Assembly (NCBI GenBank): GCA_000711775.1
Contig: ARYC01017045.1
Span: 1 to 64,000 of the forward strand
Reading direction: 5' to 3'
From: Oxytricha trifallax
Lineage: Eukaryota; Ciliophora; Spirotrichea; Sporadotrichida; Oxytrichidae
DNA length: 64,000 nt
Part shown: piece after piece, positions 12,401 to 23,215 of the stretch
Layout of the letters: each line of letters begins with the position of its first letter
Position numbering within the stretch: the stretch's first letter is position 1
Position numbers and translations under genes: made by a program
The notes under the pieces: model-generated
What the model saw: only the letters and a program-made list of their open reading frames with translations
What the model was told of the DNA's origin: nothing
Database searches by the model: none

Positions 12401-15400
12401 AAAAACTTAATTAGTACCTAGTTTTAATCCAGTGAGGTTTTAATGAAAAAGTTTCAATCTGGTTCAAAACCTAATTGGTATCAGTACCAACCTGAATTTT
12501 ATATTAGTTAATACCAAAATTAAGAATATTAAGCATTAAATTAGAAAAATTATATTTATAAACTAAGCATCAATATGATGTCTAATACTTGAAAATCAAC
12601 CATTATTGTTGCAGTGACAACTCCTGTTCAGAGTAACAATAACTAAAGAGGTTATAAGAGCTTTATAATAGAAATTTAAATTTGAATTTAAACATGGCGA
12701 CTAACTTAAATCATAAAGCAATCTCTCTTGGAACTGGATAATCATAGCTGAACTTTGGCTCAACTAAAAAGCCTGAAATTATTTATGTTGAGAGGGAGGT
12801 AGAGCTAAGAGCTCTTGAATTTGAAGCACAGGTTTTTATTATATAGGTTTAAAACATGAAACAGAAAGCTGAGATAGAAGTTTAAAAATTAATTAAAGAT
12901 GTTGAGGAAGAAAAGGAACAGCTTCAGATTTAAAAGATTAAAACTTTTGAGTGCTAAGACTGCTAAAACTTTTTCTCTACTGATTCCAGTTTGAAGAGAC
13001 AAATGAAAGAGATTCAAAACCCCAAAACCCTTTCAGTAGTTTGATTGAGTTTTTGATTGATAAAAGTAGACTATTAGTGCATACTTTATTAGGGTTTTAA
13101 TAGGGTTTATGTAGGGGTTTAATGTTTAAATATTAGTATTTTAAGTGAGTATAACAAGCGAGTTTTTTAAAATATTTCACACAAACATAAGCTTAGAGTC
13201 ATGTGGCAGTTCTCTGAATTTTATCTTTCTAAGTTGATGTTTGATTGTTTCTATTGTTTGTAAATTCTCTTAGCTTGGCTTGATAATAGTTGAGTATGCA
13301 AGTTCTCTGAGACCTCCATTTATTTTATTTTTATCGAGATATTGTTTGATTCTCTGCTTAGAATCTCTCTGACCCCTGCAGCTAAAGTAATCGCTTCTTG
13401 GAATGTCGCTCTCTATTATTATTACTGCTAGAGCCCAGATATCCCATTAAGAGTCTCCATCTCTCCAATCCTCTCTCTCTGGGAAATATCCAGGAGTGCC
13501 GTATACATTTCCTTATGCAGAGGCTTGCACTCTTTGAGCTCTGTTGAAGTCAATAATATAAACTCTAATAGGCAGAAAGTTCATCATGATGTTCTCTGGC
13601 TTTAATTCTCTATGAACATAACCTAGCTTGTGAAGCTTTTCAATCCCTTCAACTATCTGCCATACTATCTAGCTAATTTATCTCTGACATCTATTGTCAG
13701 ATAAGAATTCTCTGTAAGTCATTTCAAATATAGGTAGCCTGAAGGCTACATGATCTTTACCAAGTAAAATAGCATCAAGCTAGATGATATGCCTGCACTC
13801 ATTTAACTGCCTTTTAAAGAGCATAATACTCATTAGCAAATTCAATTTGGAACTTGTCATCAGCAAGGAAGTAATTGAAAGGATATATCTTGTAAGCATA
13901 TTAGTCATCTTTAATGACTCTCTTCTCTATTTTTCTTCAAGAGTGAGGTAGCTTTCTGGGCAAGAATCTAAGTCAATAATTTTCAAAATGGGAATCTTCA
14001 TTGCTTCTATTTTAACCATAATTTTATTGATCTCAGAGACTGGAAAGTTCTTGACTACTTTCTTCATTTTAACTTACTTCTAGACCTCAACTCTAAGAGA
14101 CTCTACTTGGTTTCTTGATCTTCTCTTTTAGAGGAATCTATTCCCTGTAGGTTCATGAATAAAGACAAAACTTTGATTGTGCTTTTTTCTTTAAGTGCAC
14201 TTTGAGGTCTCGATTATGAGAATAAGGCTTCTTCACAGAACTCACAGACATACTTCCCATCTTTCTTTTAATGCTTGAGATAAAACTTTGGCATATCGTT
14301 GTGTATATCTCTCAAGTGTCTCTTATAAGTTGACTTGTAAGGAAAAACTTTATTGCATTCTTTGCATTAATAGTCAACTTTGGCTGGTATTTATTAATGC
14401 TCTATGGCGGGTTGTTTAACCTCCTCCTCAATTTGCACAGCTTCTTTGATAACCTCCTACTTAACTTATATTTAAATCTCAATGCTAGACTGGTCAAAAT
14501 TGTCATAAGTAGGCTCCCATTGAGTACAAGCGTCTCTGGTCTCTACTTTTCTTGGTAGCTGGAATGATAACTTTTATTGGCTTGATCCAAGTAATGCCGC
14601 TCTTCTTAACAGGTTAGTGCTCATTTTAGTTTTCTGATATATTTTATTATAATAATGATAAAATCTACCTAAATAAACTATTATAGTAGAGTATAAGACA
14701 CTCTGGTAGATTCTTTGCTGAGAGGAAAGAAAATTAACTAACCATAAAAGACTCTAAGTTGACATATTTTATGAGAATTTTAAACATTTTAAAAAATTAA
14801 AATACTCCTAATGAAGTTTTGTTTCTCTAGGAGGTCCTCCAAAGCAAGTTTGAACTTAATTTGGAGGTAAAATTATTAAACATTTTTAATTTAATATGCT
14901 CCTAATTAAGTTTTAACCTTAAAATTTAACTCCTAATAAAGTTCGAACTTAATTTGGAGGACCTCCTAAAATAATTAAACATTATTAGGAGCAATTTAAT
15001 GGAGATAGATTGATAAAAATGGAAATAAATCTGTAAAACTTGGAGCAAGTTTTTCAATGCTTCTCCCCATATCTTTTCAAGGTTGACCTCCAGTAGGTCC
15101 TCCCAATTTAGTAGTAAGATTTTAATAAACTTAGAATGGATATCCATAATTTTAAATTTCATTAACATTTCTAGAAAGAGGAAGCAAGATGGAGTCTATG
15201 AATGATGCAATGAAGAGAATTTAATCTCAAGATTTAATTGGAAAATTTCGAAGTAAAGAGGATCTTTATATATATTTGGTAAAGCAAGGTAAGTTCTTAA
15301 GTAAGATTTATAAATCTATTATAGTTGAATATTTCTTACCAACTCAGGAAGGAAAAAAAATATCATTCTTAAAAGCCATACTAAGTGTAGAGAAAAAAGC

Positions 15401-18400
15401 TTTTAAGACTAATGAAATAAAGATGATTGAGATACCTAACTACCCTGAAATTTCAATAACAAACCTCTATGATGATACTATGAGTGATCCAGATGTTGCT
15501 CTCTACCTACCATAAAAGTTGCAACTCTCTAATAAGTTGCCAGAGAGAAACTTCTTCTTTGGCGTTCTTGGAACTCTGTAACCTGAGTACTTAAATGAAG
15601 TTATTTAAGAAGCTCACAAGAAACGATACAGCATCTCTCCTGAAGAGAAATAGAAGCAGGGAATAAAAATTAGTGACTCCTGGCTATAGGAACTTCAGAA
15701 GCATCCATTCATCTCAAGTAAGCTTAGAATTCCTACTTTATAGAAAAACCTGGTACTGCTATTTACTTGATGAAGGAGCTTAGCAAATAAAACAGAGAGA
15801 GAAAGTCTTAAGTAAATAATGAACTAAGTAAGAGACTCAACAAAGATTTTTAAAAACCTGATGAGATGAATATAGTTTCTGGAGCTGGCACTAAGAGAAG
15901 AAACATGGGCACAAGCAAGCCATAAGAGGAAGAAAAGAAAGATAAGAAAAATCCTTTTATGAGCTAATTTAATATGTGAATATATTCACTCGCTTAAATC
16001 TAAAACTTATTTATAAACACAAAATCTTCCTTCTCTAGCGCATACTTTAGCTTTATCATTGCCTAATTTCTTAGCAGCACTCTTAATAAAATCAACTGTA
16101 TCTATCTTCAAATCGTGCATCAAGTGATAAAGCAGAAGTTTCTTGTAGTGGCATTAGAATAGACCCCAATATAATTCAATTCCATTGAACTGTGGACTGT
16201 AAGGAACATAAAATACAGGTGTCATGTTTAGCCTTTCATATTCCTTCCTTGAGTCTTTAGTTATATGAACTGACAAGTTATCAACGAATAGAATAATCTC
16301 TTAGTCAGCGTACTTATCTCTGAGTTATTGCAAGAACTTAATATATTATTCAGTCTTTATAGAACGAGGGTGAATAACATAAGTCTCGAGGCCACTATCT
16401 TCACTTATTCCTCCAAGAATAGCATGAGTTTACACCTTAACCTTTTAGTCATAAACTTCTATTTTACTATACCTCTTGTACCAAGACCTTGATATAAAGG
16501 TATTGAATGTAAATACTGCCTCATCAGCGTGTATGAACTTTATATTATGCTCTTAAGACCTCTGCATTTAATCGAATATATAATTTAAATTAGTCTTATA
16601 AAATGGAACATTAAAGTCAATCACTCTCTTAATGCGATTGACTGTCTTGTAAGATATTCCGTTCTTTTTATATATGTTAGCTATCGATTAAGCAGATATG
16701 TGAAGCTCAGGAAATTGGCGATGAAACATCACAGCCCTCTAGGCTAGAGAGAAATGAGCCCAGTATTTAAGAGTCTTATCATTAATAAAATATTCAATAT
16801 GATGCTGCTAAAATTTTAAGGGTCTCTTAGGCTTAGAATTAAGATGCTATCTCTTTAAATCCAATTCTAATAGACAGTGAGACCTCACAGTTGCTGGAAA
16901 TTTATGGAGAAGCTTTGCTATAGACGTATAATTCAGAACAGGCTTGAGTTATTCACTATATCCATCACATCCATATCGCAACTTAAACAATAAATCTATA
17001 TACTCACTGTCATAAACTGACCCCAACCTCGCATACTCTCACTTAAATTACTAATATTTAAACATTAAACCCCTACATAAACCCTATTAAAACCCTAATA
17101 TAGTATGCACTAATAGTCTACTTTTGTCAATCAAAAACTCAATCAAACTACTGAAAGGGTTTTGGGGTTTTGATTAACTCTGGGAAAGCTAAGGTGTATT
17201 TTAAGCATGATAAGGTCGATGGCAGGTACTAATGCACGACTTGTGAGAAGTCTTATACTCACATGCAGAAGCATCACCTAAGTGAGTTCTTGCTTAGAAA
17301 TTAGTGCCCTCTAAAAGAAAATCTAATAAACTTGAGACTTAAAAAGAACAACAGGAGAAGCTAAAGAGGCAGTAGGGAATAGAATTAATGAATCAACCTG
17401 CTAGTAATGTCTTTTTAGCATGTTTTAAGAGAGAGCCATGTATTTTCCTGCACTAAATGCAGTAGGCCTTAGCAGTTGTATTTAAAACTACTTACATATA
17501 AATGTACCTGCTAAAGCAAAACTCATAGTGGTTGATGACTATGCATACAAGGTATATCCTTTCAGCCATCTCCTTAAAAACGAGCAGTATTAAAATGAGT
17601 TTTCTAACAAATATATTGTACTTAGAGAGGCTTAGAAAAAAGATTGCTAGAATTTGCTCAAGCTAGATGGTATTTTTTTAGGGTTTGTTTTATCGCACAA
17701 AGACTCAAGAAATTTGAAATGACTCTGAGAGACTATCTCTATCATAATCGATACCCCGATGATATAAACGATATACTTTCAGCTATGATAAAGGGTGTCA
17801 AGGAGTTGCATGAACTTGGGTATATTCATAGAGATTTGAAGCCTGAAAATGTAATGCTGAATCTCTGCCCATTGAAGTAGTTGTAATCGATTTCAATAGA
17901 GCTTTAAGAAAAGAAATCATTACTTTAACATAGGTACTTTGGACTCCCGGATACTTCCCAATAAGAGAGAAGTGGACAAATGGATCTGTCTAATGGGATG
18001 TTTGGGCAGTAGATGCAATAATATTAGAAAGTGATATGGAAAGTATGTCTTACTTTGGTACTAAAGATGAAAAGCAATCAACAAGTTTGGCTTAGAAACT
18101 CATAAAGTAAGAAGATGTCTGCAAAGAAATTAAAAGCTTAGTAGAGATGATAATCGTGAGAGCTCCAAACTATCCTCGATAAACAAACATTAGATAATAT
18201 CCTTGACCCACTAGAGAGAGAGCACAGTTCAAAAGATACAATAAAGATAAACAGATAAAATTTGTTTGAATTAATAACACTAACACTCATTAAATATTCA
18301 TTAAGTTCACATAAAACCTGCATTTTGTCTACTAACCACAAGAATACCCTACAAATCAAAGCACTTATAAACTTCACTAAGGGGTTTTGGGGTTTTGAAT

Positions 18401-18475
18401 ACACAATTATGACACGAGCTATGGGGACTTGAGGTCAAAACCAAGGATAATGGGGCTGTGATAAAAACTCCATTT
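9446..18475 (-). CDS. Host-type gene split by TBE B
   Basis: Two short minus-strand pieces flank TBE B: about 18475-18398 upstream and 9698-9446 downstream. If B and one copy of the AAT target duplication are left out, the frame reads without interruption across the join: KWSFYHSPIILGFDLKSPQL, then VSQLCIEAVNLLSEVSEASL and FFSHEKWLVKEF. One frame change follows near 9600, then RYFSDFYWIGSHMHHSEG to a TGA at 9446-9448. TAG and TAA occur as Gln. The product is unknown; SPIILGFDL weakly recalls GH27-type glycosidases, but I would not name it. It looks like a real gene 3' end into which the transposon jumped. Confidence 0.6.
9800..10862 (+). pseudogene. TBE DDE transposase (copy B), decayed
   Basis: Homologue of the transposases of copies A, C, D and E. 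ATG at 9800-9802 (MKNRNQRNLESIYDEQYY), stop TGA at 10860-10862 after VLDLNE. Recognisable pieces include the helix-turn-helix region, the Asp segment near 10340, the VDN segment near 10565 and the C-terminal CARKGRF-like motif. The early frame runs into repeats (GTACAAGTATTAATA twice) and several frame changes, so the copy is dead. It converges on the 22-kDa gene (stop at 10869) with 6 bp between. Confidence 0.85.
10869..12126 (-). pseudogene. TBE 22-kDa gene (copy B), interrupted by FB1
   Basis: Starts at ATG 12124-12126 (MESFNEQMKRVDAQEMIS). A 36-nt intron (GTAAAATAAA...ATACAG) follows the codons for YLTQH; unspliced, it carries an in-frame TGA, so splicing is needed. Exon 2 begins with the conserved VGLFLPTMEGTKISFL. 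FB1 is inserted between the two copies of GGTATTTC. The C-terminal tail (AGAGTKRRNMGPSKAPEKKR) ends at TGA 10869-10871. The protein is a TBE accessory factor of unknown function. The insertion makes this copy non-functional. Confidence 0.82.
11418..11878. mobile_element. Foldback element FB1 (461 bp) in the 22-kDa gene of B
   Basis: Flanked by an exact 8-bp duplication, GGTATTTC (11410-11417 and 11879-11886). Both ends consist of iterated units of the type GGGGCAGGAAACT (three per end, inverted), preceded by runs of 8-10 G or C. The core is AT-rich and non-coding. Restoring one duplication gives the uninterrupted sequence seen in other 22-kDa genes. TIRs with tandem repeats and an 8-bp duplication recall hAT- or foldback-type non-autonomous DNA transposons, but no transposase is present to prove it. 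Confidence 0.88.
13177..14624 (-). pseudogene. TBE zinc-finger/kinase gene (copy C), one frameshift
   Basis: ATG at 14622-14624 (MSTNLLRRAALLGS) to TGA at 13177-13179 (HDSKLMFV). It is 1448 nt; the intact copy E is 1449 nt. The difference is one A lost from an A run before IEKRVI (near 13930). Domains as in E: two C2H2 fingers near the N-terminus, then a protein-kinase fold with HRDLKPENIMMN and IIDFNRA. The PSQEN segment near the C-terminus is uninterrupted here and serves as the empty-site reference for the MITE in copy E. Confidence 0.9.
15189..15979 (+). CDS. TBE 22-kDa protein (copy C), intact with two mini-introns
   Basis: ATG at 15189 (MESMNDAMKRIQSQDLIG), TGA at 15977-15979. The reading frame is intact only after removal of two small introns: 36 nt (15289-15324, GTAAGT...TTATAG) and 26 nt (about 15718-15743, GTAAGC...TTATAG). 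The result is 242 codons. After intron 1 comes VEYFLPTQEGKKISFLKAIL, then NYPEISITNLYDDTMSD and the signature LPERNFFFGVLGTLQPEYL. The C-terminal tail is basic (AGAGTKRRNMGTSKPQ). The function is unknown; it is conserved in all TBEs. The stop is 6 bp from the convergent transposase stop. The best-preserved copy in the window. Confidence 0.88.
15986..17034 (-). pseudogene. TBE DDE transposase (copy C), frameshift near start
   Basis: ATG at 17032-17034; copy E reads MRGLGSVYDSEYIGLFFKLR, whereas C lacks one T after the third codon, so the long frame is entered out of phase. Beyond that the frame is open: LRYGCDGYSEQLKPVLNYTS, the helix-turn-helix LLHKFPATVRSHCLL, KTLKYWAHFSLAQRAVMFHR, the catalytic HADEAVFTFNTFISRSWYKR, GISEDSGLETYVIHPRS, VDNLSVHIT and PYSPQFNGIELYWG, i.e. 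the three DDE-type acidic positions. The stop TGA is at 15986-15988 after LDLSE. Cuts and joins TBE ends. Confidence 0.9.
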
Positions 18476-18479
18476 TTGC

Positions 18480-19262
18480 AAAGGTAATAGTTAGACATTT
18501 ATATGCATTTGTGCAGCAAATGATGATGAAATTCATTAAATTGATAATTATCTTGATATTACAAAAGATCAGTTATATTTTTATTTTTATCAAAATTTAT
18601 ATCTTTATTTAGTTATATCTCTATTATTAGATATAAAATCCAAACTATAATATATTATTATAGAATTATATATAATTATGTAAACAAAACCTTAAATATA
18701 CTAATATATATATAGGGTGAATAACTTTATAATGTCATAAAGTTATGTCAAAGTATATCGAAAATTTCCAGATACTTTTAATTTTTAAATTATTCTATGA
18801 TATTAATATTGTAGCTTTGAAGCCTTGCAGTTTTTAGGTTTTAAATAGTTATAGTATTATAATTATTTATCTTTTATATAGATCATTTTCTATATATTAT
18901 AATTAACTAATTATTATTTGTTAATATTCCCCTATTTTATGTTTGAAAAGAGTAAGATAATCAGGTATTATCAATTATTAATTTTTGAATGAATCCCTGG
19001 TAACAAATAATATTCATTATTCTAATCAATTTTCTAATCAATTTTCTGTTATTTTATTGTGACAGCCTATGATCATAAGATCTTCTTATTATTGATATAT
19101 AATTAATCGAGATATACCGCCTCATATTAATAAATTTGATATTAATTTATATATATTTAATTTGCTTAACATAATCATCTTAATTCCCTCCATCGCATTA
19201 ATTACTTGTAAAGTTATATAGTTTTCCTGAAATTTTACTTTAAATGTCCCTTTATTTAATTG
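18480..19262. other. AT-rich spacer right of TBE B
   Basis: Apart from the short host-gene piece next to the B border, only AT-rich DNA is seen; no gene recognised. Confidence 0.35.
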
Positions 19263-19266
19263 TTTT

Positions 19267-20665
19267 TCAGCATCTCCTATGTATCTTTAACCAAACTTTT
19301 CCTCCACAATTTGATTAATATCCTCCAACTTTTACATAATTATATATATTATTTTTTGCTTAATCAACCTCTATCACTTTCTTATTGTTATTTAAATTTT
19401 ATTCCGAGATATTAGTTTATTCTGGATGACTAGCTTAGTATACTAATTCTTCATTTCTTCCCGTTTTCATCTTCCTCACAATGATTCTCATTTTGCCAAC
19501 TCCTCTATTTACAGTGTCATATTTTTACCATCTTAATGCAGTTATTTCATTTATATGCAGGTATCTTGCAGATAAGCATGAAGTAATGTCAGTGCATATA
19601 TATATCCATTAACTAACAGGCGTTTAAAATATTTATTCATTAAGCAGTTCTTGTGCAGGTGGTCTATCATTTCTACAGATATTATTCTGTAATTATCTGG
19701 TTCAACTATTTGATTAATTTCATATTAAACAATAATGACGTCAAAGAGTAAATACTTGAAAGATTTTGATGATTTATATTTTGGTTTAAATGAATTTGAA
19801 ACATATTTGGCTTTGAATTGATTAACTTTGCCTAACAATCCTTCAATTATTTGAATAATTTGGAATTGTATAACTCATATCTTTAGAGTGATAAGAGTAA
19901 TTAAATTAATAATTTAACTTCTATAAGTGACAATGGAGGATAACTTTTCCTTAAACATTGATATCAAAGAAAAGGTTTTAATGAATATTACACGGTAAAA
20001 CGCTTTAGAAGAAGCATCCTTATATATTAATTATAGATTATATAAATTTTATTACTATATAGCTTATAGTAGTATTTCTTATACTTTTGGCAATAAATTA
20101 AACAACCAAAACTGTTTATCCTACTCTTAAGAATTGATATTCCTGTTTAACTGCTTATGTGTTTCATTAAACTGTATACTGTTATATTTCAAGAATACTT
20201 TAGCTTCAATTGTTGTCTGATGATTCTCGTCACTGCTGCTTACTATCTTCCAGTTAATTTTAATCATATTTTCATTTTTCAGTTTATATATATATCTCCC
20301 TATAAATTAATTTCACTGAATTAGTTATAAATATACTAGAGTCTTAGCAATTATGAAAAATAAGAGGAAAACTTTAATTGAAAATGAAAATTAGTTGAAT
20401 ATATAAGTATTAGTATTTACAAAGACAAAAATGGTATCATTGTCAAGCGTTATTATTTCTCCATTCTCCTTCATATATTCTACCATCTTTCCATTCTTCT
20501 CGTGTTGTTCCCGTTCTGTTCCCTGGTTCTTCTGAGTCTTCTGTCTGTACCTTCCAAAGATCCTAACCAACCTATTGCTTAAATATAAAAATTTTTAGAT
20601 ATGTTTTTTGTAACTTACAAATTTTGTTGAGTAACCAGCATCTTCTGCTCAGACATTTTTGACAT
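19267..20665 (-). CDS. Host-type gene K, several exons, unknown product
   Basis: ATG at 20663-20665 (MSKMSEQKMLVTQQNF) leads into a 41-nt intron (20578-20618, GTAAGT...TTTAAG); exon 2 continues in frame as NRLVRIFGRYRQKTQKNQGT to MKENGEIITLDNDTIFVF. Further TGA-free coding segments follow on the same strand: about 20270-19915 (MIKINWKIVSSSDENHQTTI...), about 19890-19640 (EGLLGKVNQFKAKYVSNSFK...) and about 19620-19267 (YDTVNRGVGKMRIIVRKMKT..., ending KVWLKIHRRC, TGA 19267-19269). The last joins are not resolved and could be introns or IESs. Many TAA/TAG act as Gln. No domain recognised. I read it as a real macronuclear-type gene. Confidence 0.6.
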
Positions 20666-20709
20666 ATTTATTATTATTAAATCAATTATTAATTACTTAT
20701 ATTTTTCTT

Positions 20710-20904
20710 AAAATAAATCATGAATGTGTAACCAATTGTCATTAATTTACTTCATTTTCTTTGTTACCTTTTACACCAAGATTACCATTCTCTTACTGCT
20801 TTATTTCAGTTACTTTACGTATAATTTTAGCTATTAGCCAGGCTCTTCAAAAACCTATGTCAAGTAACCAGATAATCAGCTATTCACTCAATGAAGTGCT
20901 TTGA
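20710..20904 (+). CDS. Short coding-like segment, unknown
   Basis: A TGA-free plus-strand frame of about 65 codons ends at TGA 20902-20904. It contains ECVTNCHQFTSFSLLPFTPR and ISQALQKPMSSNQIISYS. It lies upstream of, and divergent from, gene K. No start or family is visible; it could be a terminal exon, a macronuclear-destined segment, or chance. Confidence 0.28.
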
Positions 20905-21555
20905 AGTAAGGGAAAGTATAAATATTTAATATTCCATTATATCTAATTGATGATAAATATATTCATAGGGGGGAGGAATACTCAAAATGTCACTATGAAT
21001 CATTATCACTATTAAATACATATTAAAGGGACAATAGTTGGAAGGTAAAAGAATATAATCAGAGTGAACTGAAGAAGAAACTAATGACTAAGCGGTTCTG
21101 ACAAAAGAAGAGGGGGAGGAGATTTTGAAAAGACATTTAATTTTATTAATTTTATATTAGATAATAATTTTGATTATAATTTGGTGGAATTTTGAACTAA
21201 TGATTGCAAAAAGTAAATGAAGTGAGAAATTAATACTCATCTAACTATATATATATTAATAATTATAAAATAAATACTATAATAAAGACTACTTTAACTT
21301 TTCAGCAGTAGGAATTGATATATCCTAAACATAATGGTCAAAAATTCTCAAGAACTTTTGATGAGTTTCACTCTTATCTAATAATAGCACAAAAGTTTTT
21401 TAAAGTGATAATATATAAAACCCCTTAAGTGAAAATAGCTACAATTTTTAGGTAATTTATTATAAAATACAAAGAGTTGATTTGATAAAATATTCGATTT
21501 AAAACTTGAATTTATTTAAACCTTAATAAAAATGTAATCTCCAAATATTAAGCTG
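20905..21555. other. AT-rich spacer
   Basis: No gene recognised. A short G run at 20967-20972 (GGGGGGAGGAA) resembles the ends of the foldback elements, but no partner end was found. Confidence 0.3.
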
Positions 21556-21557
21556 CT

Positions 21558-23215
21558 TCATCTGTCTTAAACAATCTCAGTGTTCTAAAATGTAATAGAT
21601 TCGTTCCCCACTGAGACAAATTTATCTCAACTATTGTGTGGTCGAGAGAAAATTTCTAAGAATTTGCTGCTTGGCAGCATTTTTTCCATTAAATCATATA
21701 GTTGATCTGGTTTTTGGCTCCCTTTTCTAACTTTTTCGATAATAACATTATTAATGCTGTGGGTTAGGGTTCTCTCTTTGAGCTTCTCAAATCGCTATTT
21801 AGTTTTTGCTACAATGCAAAATTCACAGTTATGCTATAAAAAGTATCCAATACCATGGTATAGTGATAGGTCTTCACTCATTTTAATCCAAACAATTAAT
21901 TCAACTCTCTTGTAGTTGTTCTATTTTAAATATTCTAATGTGACTTCAAATTTCTTGTTTGTAACCCAAATAAATAGAAACCCGTTTTTTTGCAACTTTT
22001 TCAGTGGAATTGATTCAAATATCTCTCTATCTTACAAAACTGGGCAACCTAGTTCTAACGCTGTCTCATCCCATGGGCTATCAGAGAGTATCCCATCAAA
22101 TCTTTTGCCAAATTCGTTCTTTTTATTTCTCTCTCAAAATCTCTTATCTTTAACGCAACCTAAATACTGCTATTATTTATTGTTGTATTTAAGCCAACCC
22201 CACTTTTTCTTTTTAATTTAAATGTCAGAGGTTTTGATCAAATCATTAGGATGGATGATTAATTTCTTTTTTTAATTAATAGTTTCGTGCTTCTCTGCTT
22301 TTATTAAATGCTTACTCACCCTCTTTTTGCTCGCAATATCATTGATTAATAAAGTTCAAACTTTACCATCCAGTTCAAATTAAAGTGCAATCTTTTCCTT
22401 TTCAAGGGTTTCAAACTTTTCTGTAAATACCCTTTCCAAATCAGTATAAAACTTTTGTAATGAGGATTATTTTTCAGTCTTAAAGTTAGTTTTAAAATTC
22501 AGCTCCAACTTTAGTTTGTACATTTTGTTTCTCAATAACTTTTTCTGTTTTTGGCAATTTTTGTCTTTGCATTTAGAAATTTATTGATTTTATTCTTGTA
22601 ACAATTATATATTTTTATTGTTGCACTTGTTTTCATTAATTTTTTACGACTTTTAAACACTGTCAAAATTAATAATGCTATTACTCCCTGCTTTTTTAGT
22701 ATTCTGACGATTCTTAAATTCTCCCCATTTAACTTACCACCCAACTATTGGACTATGGTTTTCCTTAAAGGTCTGGAAAACCATTTATTAAACTCACTGA
22801 CGCTTTGAAATTTTTGTCTAAGTTACTAAATTTAAGAATTTGAGAAGCCGTATTTATATTTTAACTTAGGAACATTATCAAACAAATTTATTTTCCTATT
22901 TTTTATTTTATTTTTACAATTCTTTTTGAAATTATCAACATCTAACTCCTTTATCTAAAAAACAGTGTTTTCTTATTTTTCCATATTATAAGTCTTATTT
23001 TCTAGCTATTAAATACTTTATGATTAATTCAATACTTAAATTTGACTTATTCCATCATTAGAAACCTGAGCATTTTATTTCGAATCTATTGAAGTGAAGT
23101 TTGAATGCTTTCTAATATCCTTCTCTTTTATTGTTTGATAGATTTTATCTGGCTTATTTTAAACTTATTTCACTTCCTCTATGCTAGTTGAAGACAAATT
23201 TTAATCATGGTTTTT
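21558..23215 (-). pseudogene. MT-A70 methyltransferase, METTL14/MTA9-like, slightly broken
   Basis: MT-A70 family (N6-adenine methyltransferase) gene next to element G. The N-terminal half is Lys/Gln-rich and coiled-coil-like (LEKEKIALQFELDGKV). The catalytic domain then reads FDGILSDSPWDETALELG (DSPW in place of DPPW, at 22070-22081), IPLKKLQKNGFLFIWVTNKK, IVWIKMSEDLSLYHGIGYF, HNCEFCIVAKTKQRFEKL, KPDQLYDLMEKMLP and FLEIFSRPHN followed by VSVGNE, the hallmark C-terminal block. TAA/TAG act as Gln; TGA 21558-21560 ends it. I see about two frame changes and two in-frame TGAs, so this copy may be inactive. The changed DPPW and the insert after it recall METTL14/MTA9, the non-catalytic partner of METTL3/MTA1. 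It could be part of G or a separate gene. Confidence 0.82.

Larger units (their letters stand above)
13015..17172 (-). mobile_element. TBE transposon copy C, complete, nested in B
   Basis: 4158 bp; starts CAAAACCCCAAAACCC and ends GGGTTTTGGGGTTTTG, flanked by ATT on both sides (13012-13014 and 17173-17175). Inverted termini extend about 75 bp and include the blocks TCAATCAAA and AGTAGACTA. Order: zinc-finger/kinase (-), 22-kDa (+), transposase (-). The ends match copy E, forming a second subfamily. Its 22-kDa gene is intact; the other two genes each carry a single-base frameshift, so C is young but probably not autonomous. Confidence 0.96.
12694..18269 (+). pseudogene. TBE zinc-finger/kinase gene (copy B), split by TBE C
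   Basis: ATG at 12694 (MATNLNHKAISLGTGQSQLN) opens an N-terminal region with a coiled-coil-like Glu/Gln-rich stretch and a C2H2 finger start (FECQDCQNFFSTDSSLKR) that is cut by TBE C. After C the frame resumes (NSGKAKVYFKHDKVDGRYQC) with a second CxxC finger. Downstream is the kinase-like part: YIHRDLKPENVMLNL (about 17825) and VIDFNRA (about 17885). The end is RYNKDKQIKFV then TGA at 18267-18269. Several frame changes lie between. This is the '57-kDa' TBE protein, role unknown. B is diverged from C and E here. Confidence 0.83.
9699..18397 (+). mobile_element. TBE transposon copy B, with two nested insertions
   Basis: The left end is CAAAACCCCAAACTCC; the right end is GGGGTTTTGGGGTTTTG, flanked by AAT (9696-9698 and 18398-18400), the TBE-type ANT duplication. 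Order: transposase (+), 22-kDa gene (-), zinc-finger/kinase gene (+). Complete TBE C (13015-17172) sits in the third gene and foldback element FB1 (11418-11878) in the second. Without these B is about 4.07 kb, the normal TBE size. Its ends match A and D. B is older than C, because C is inserted in it. Confidence 0.95.

Noticed and set aside
18398-18475. GH27 glycosidase for the gene split by TBE B
   Set aside because: The likeness rests on a short SPIILGFDL segment only, too little to name a family.
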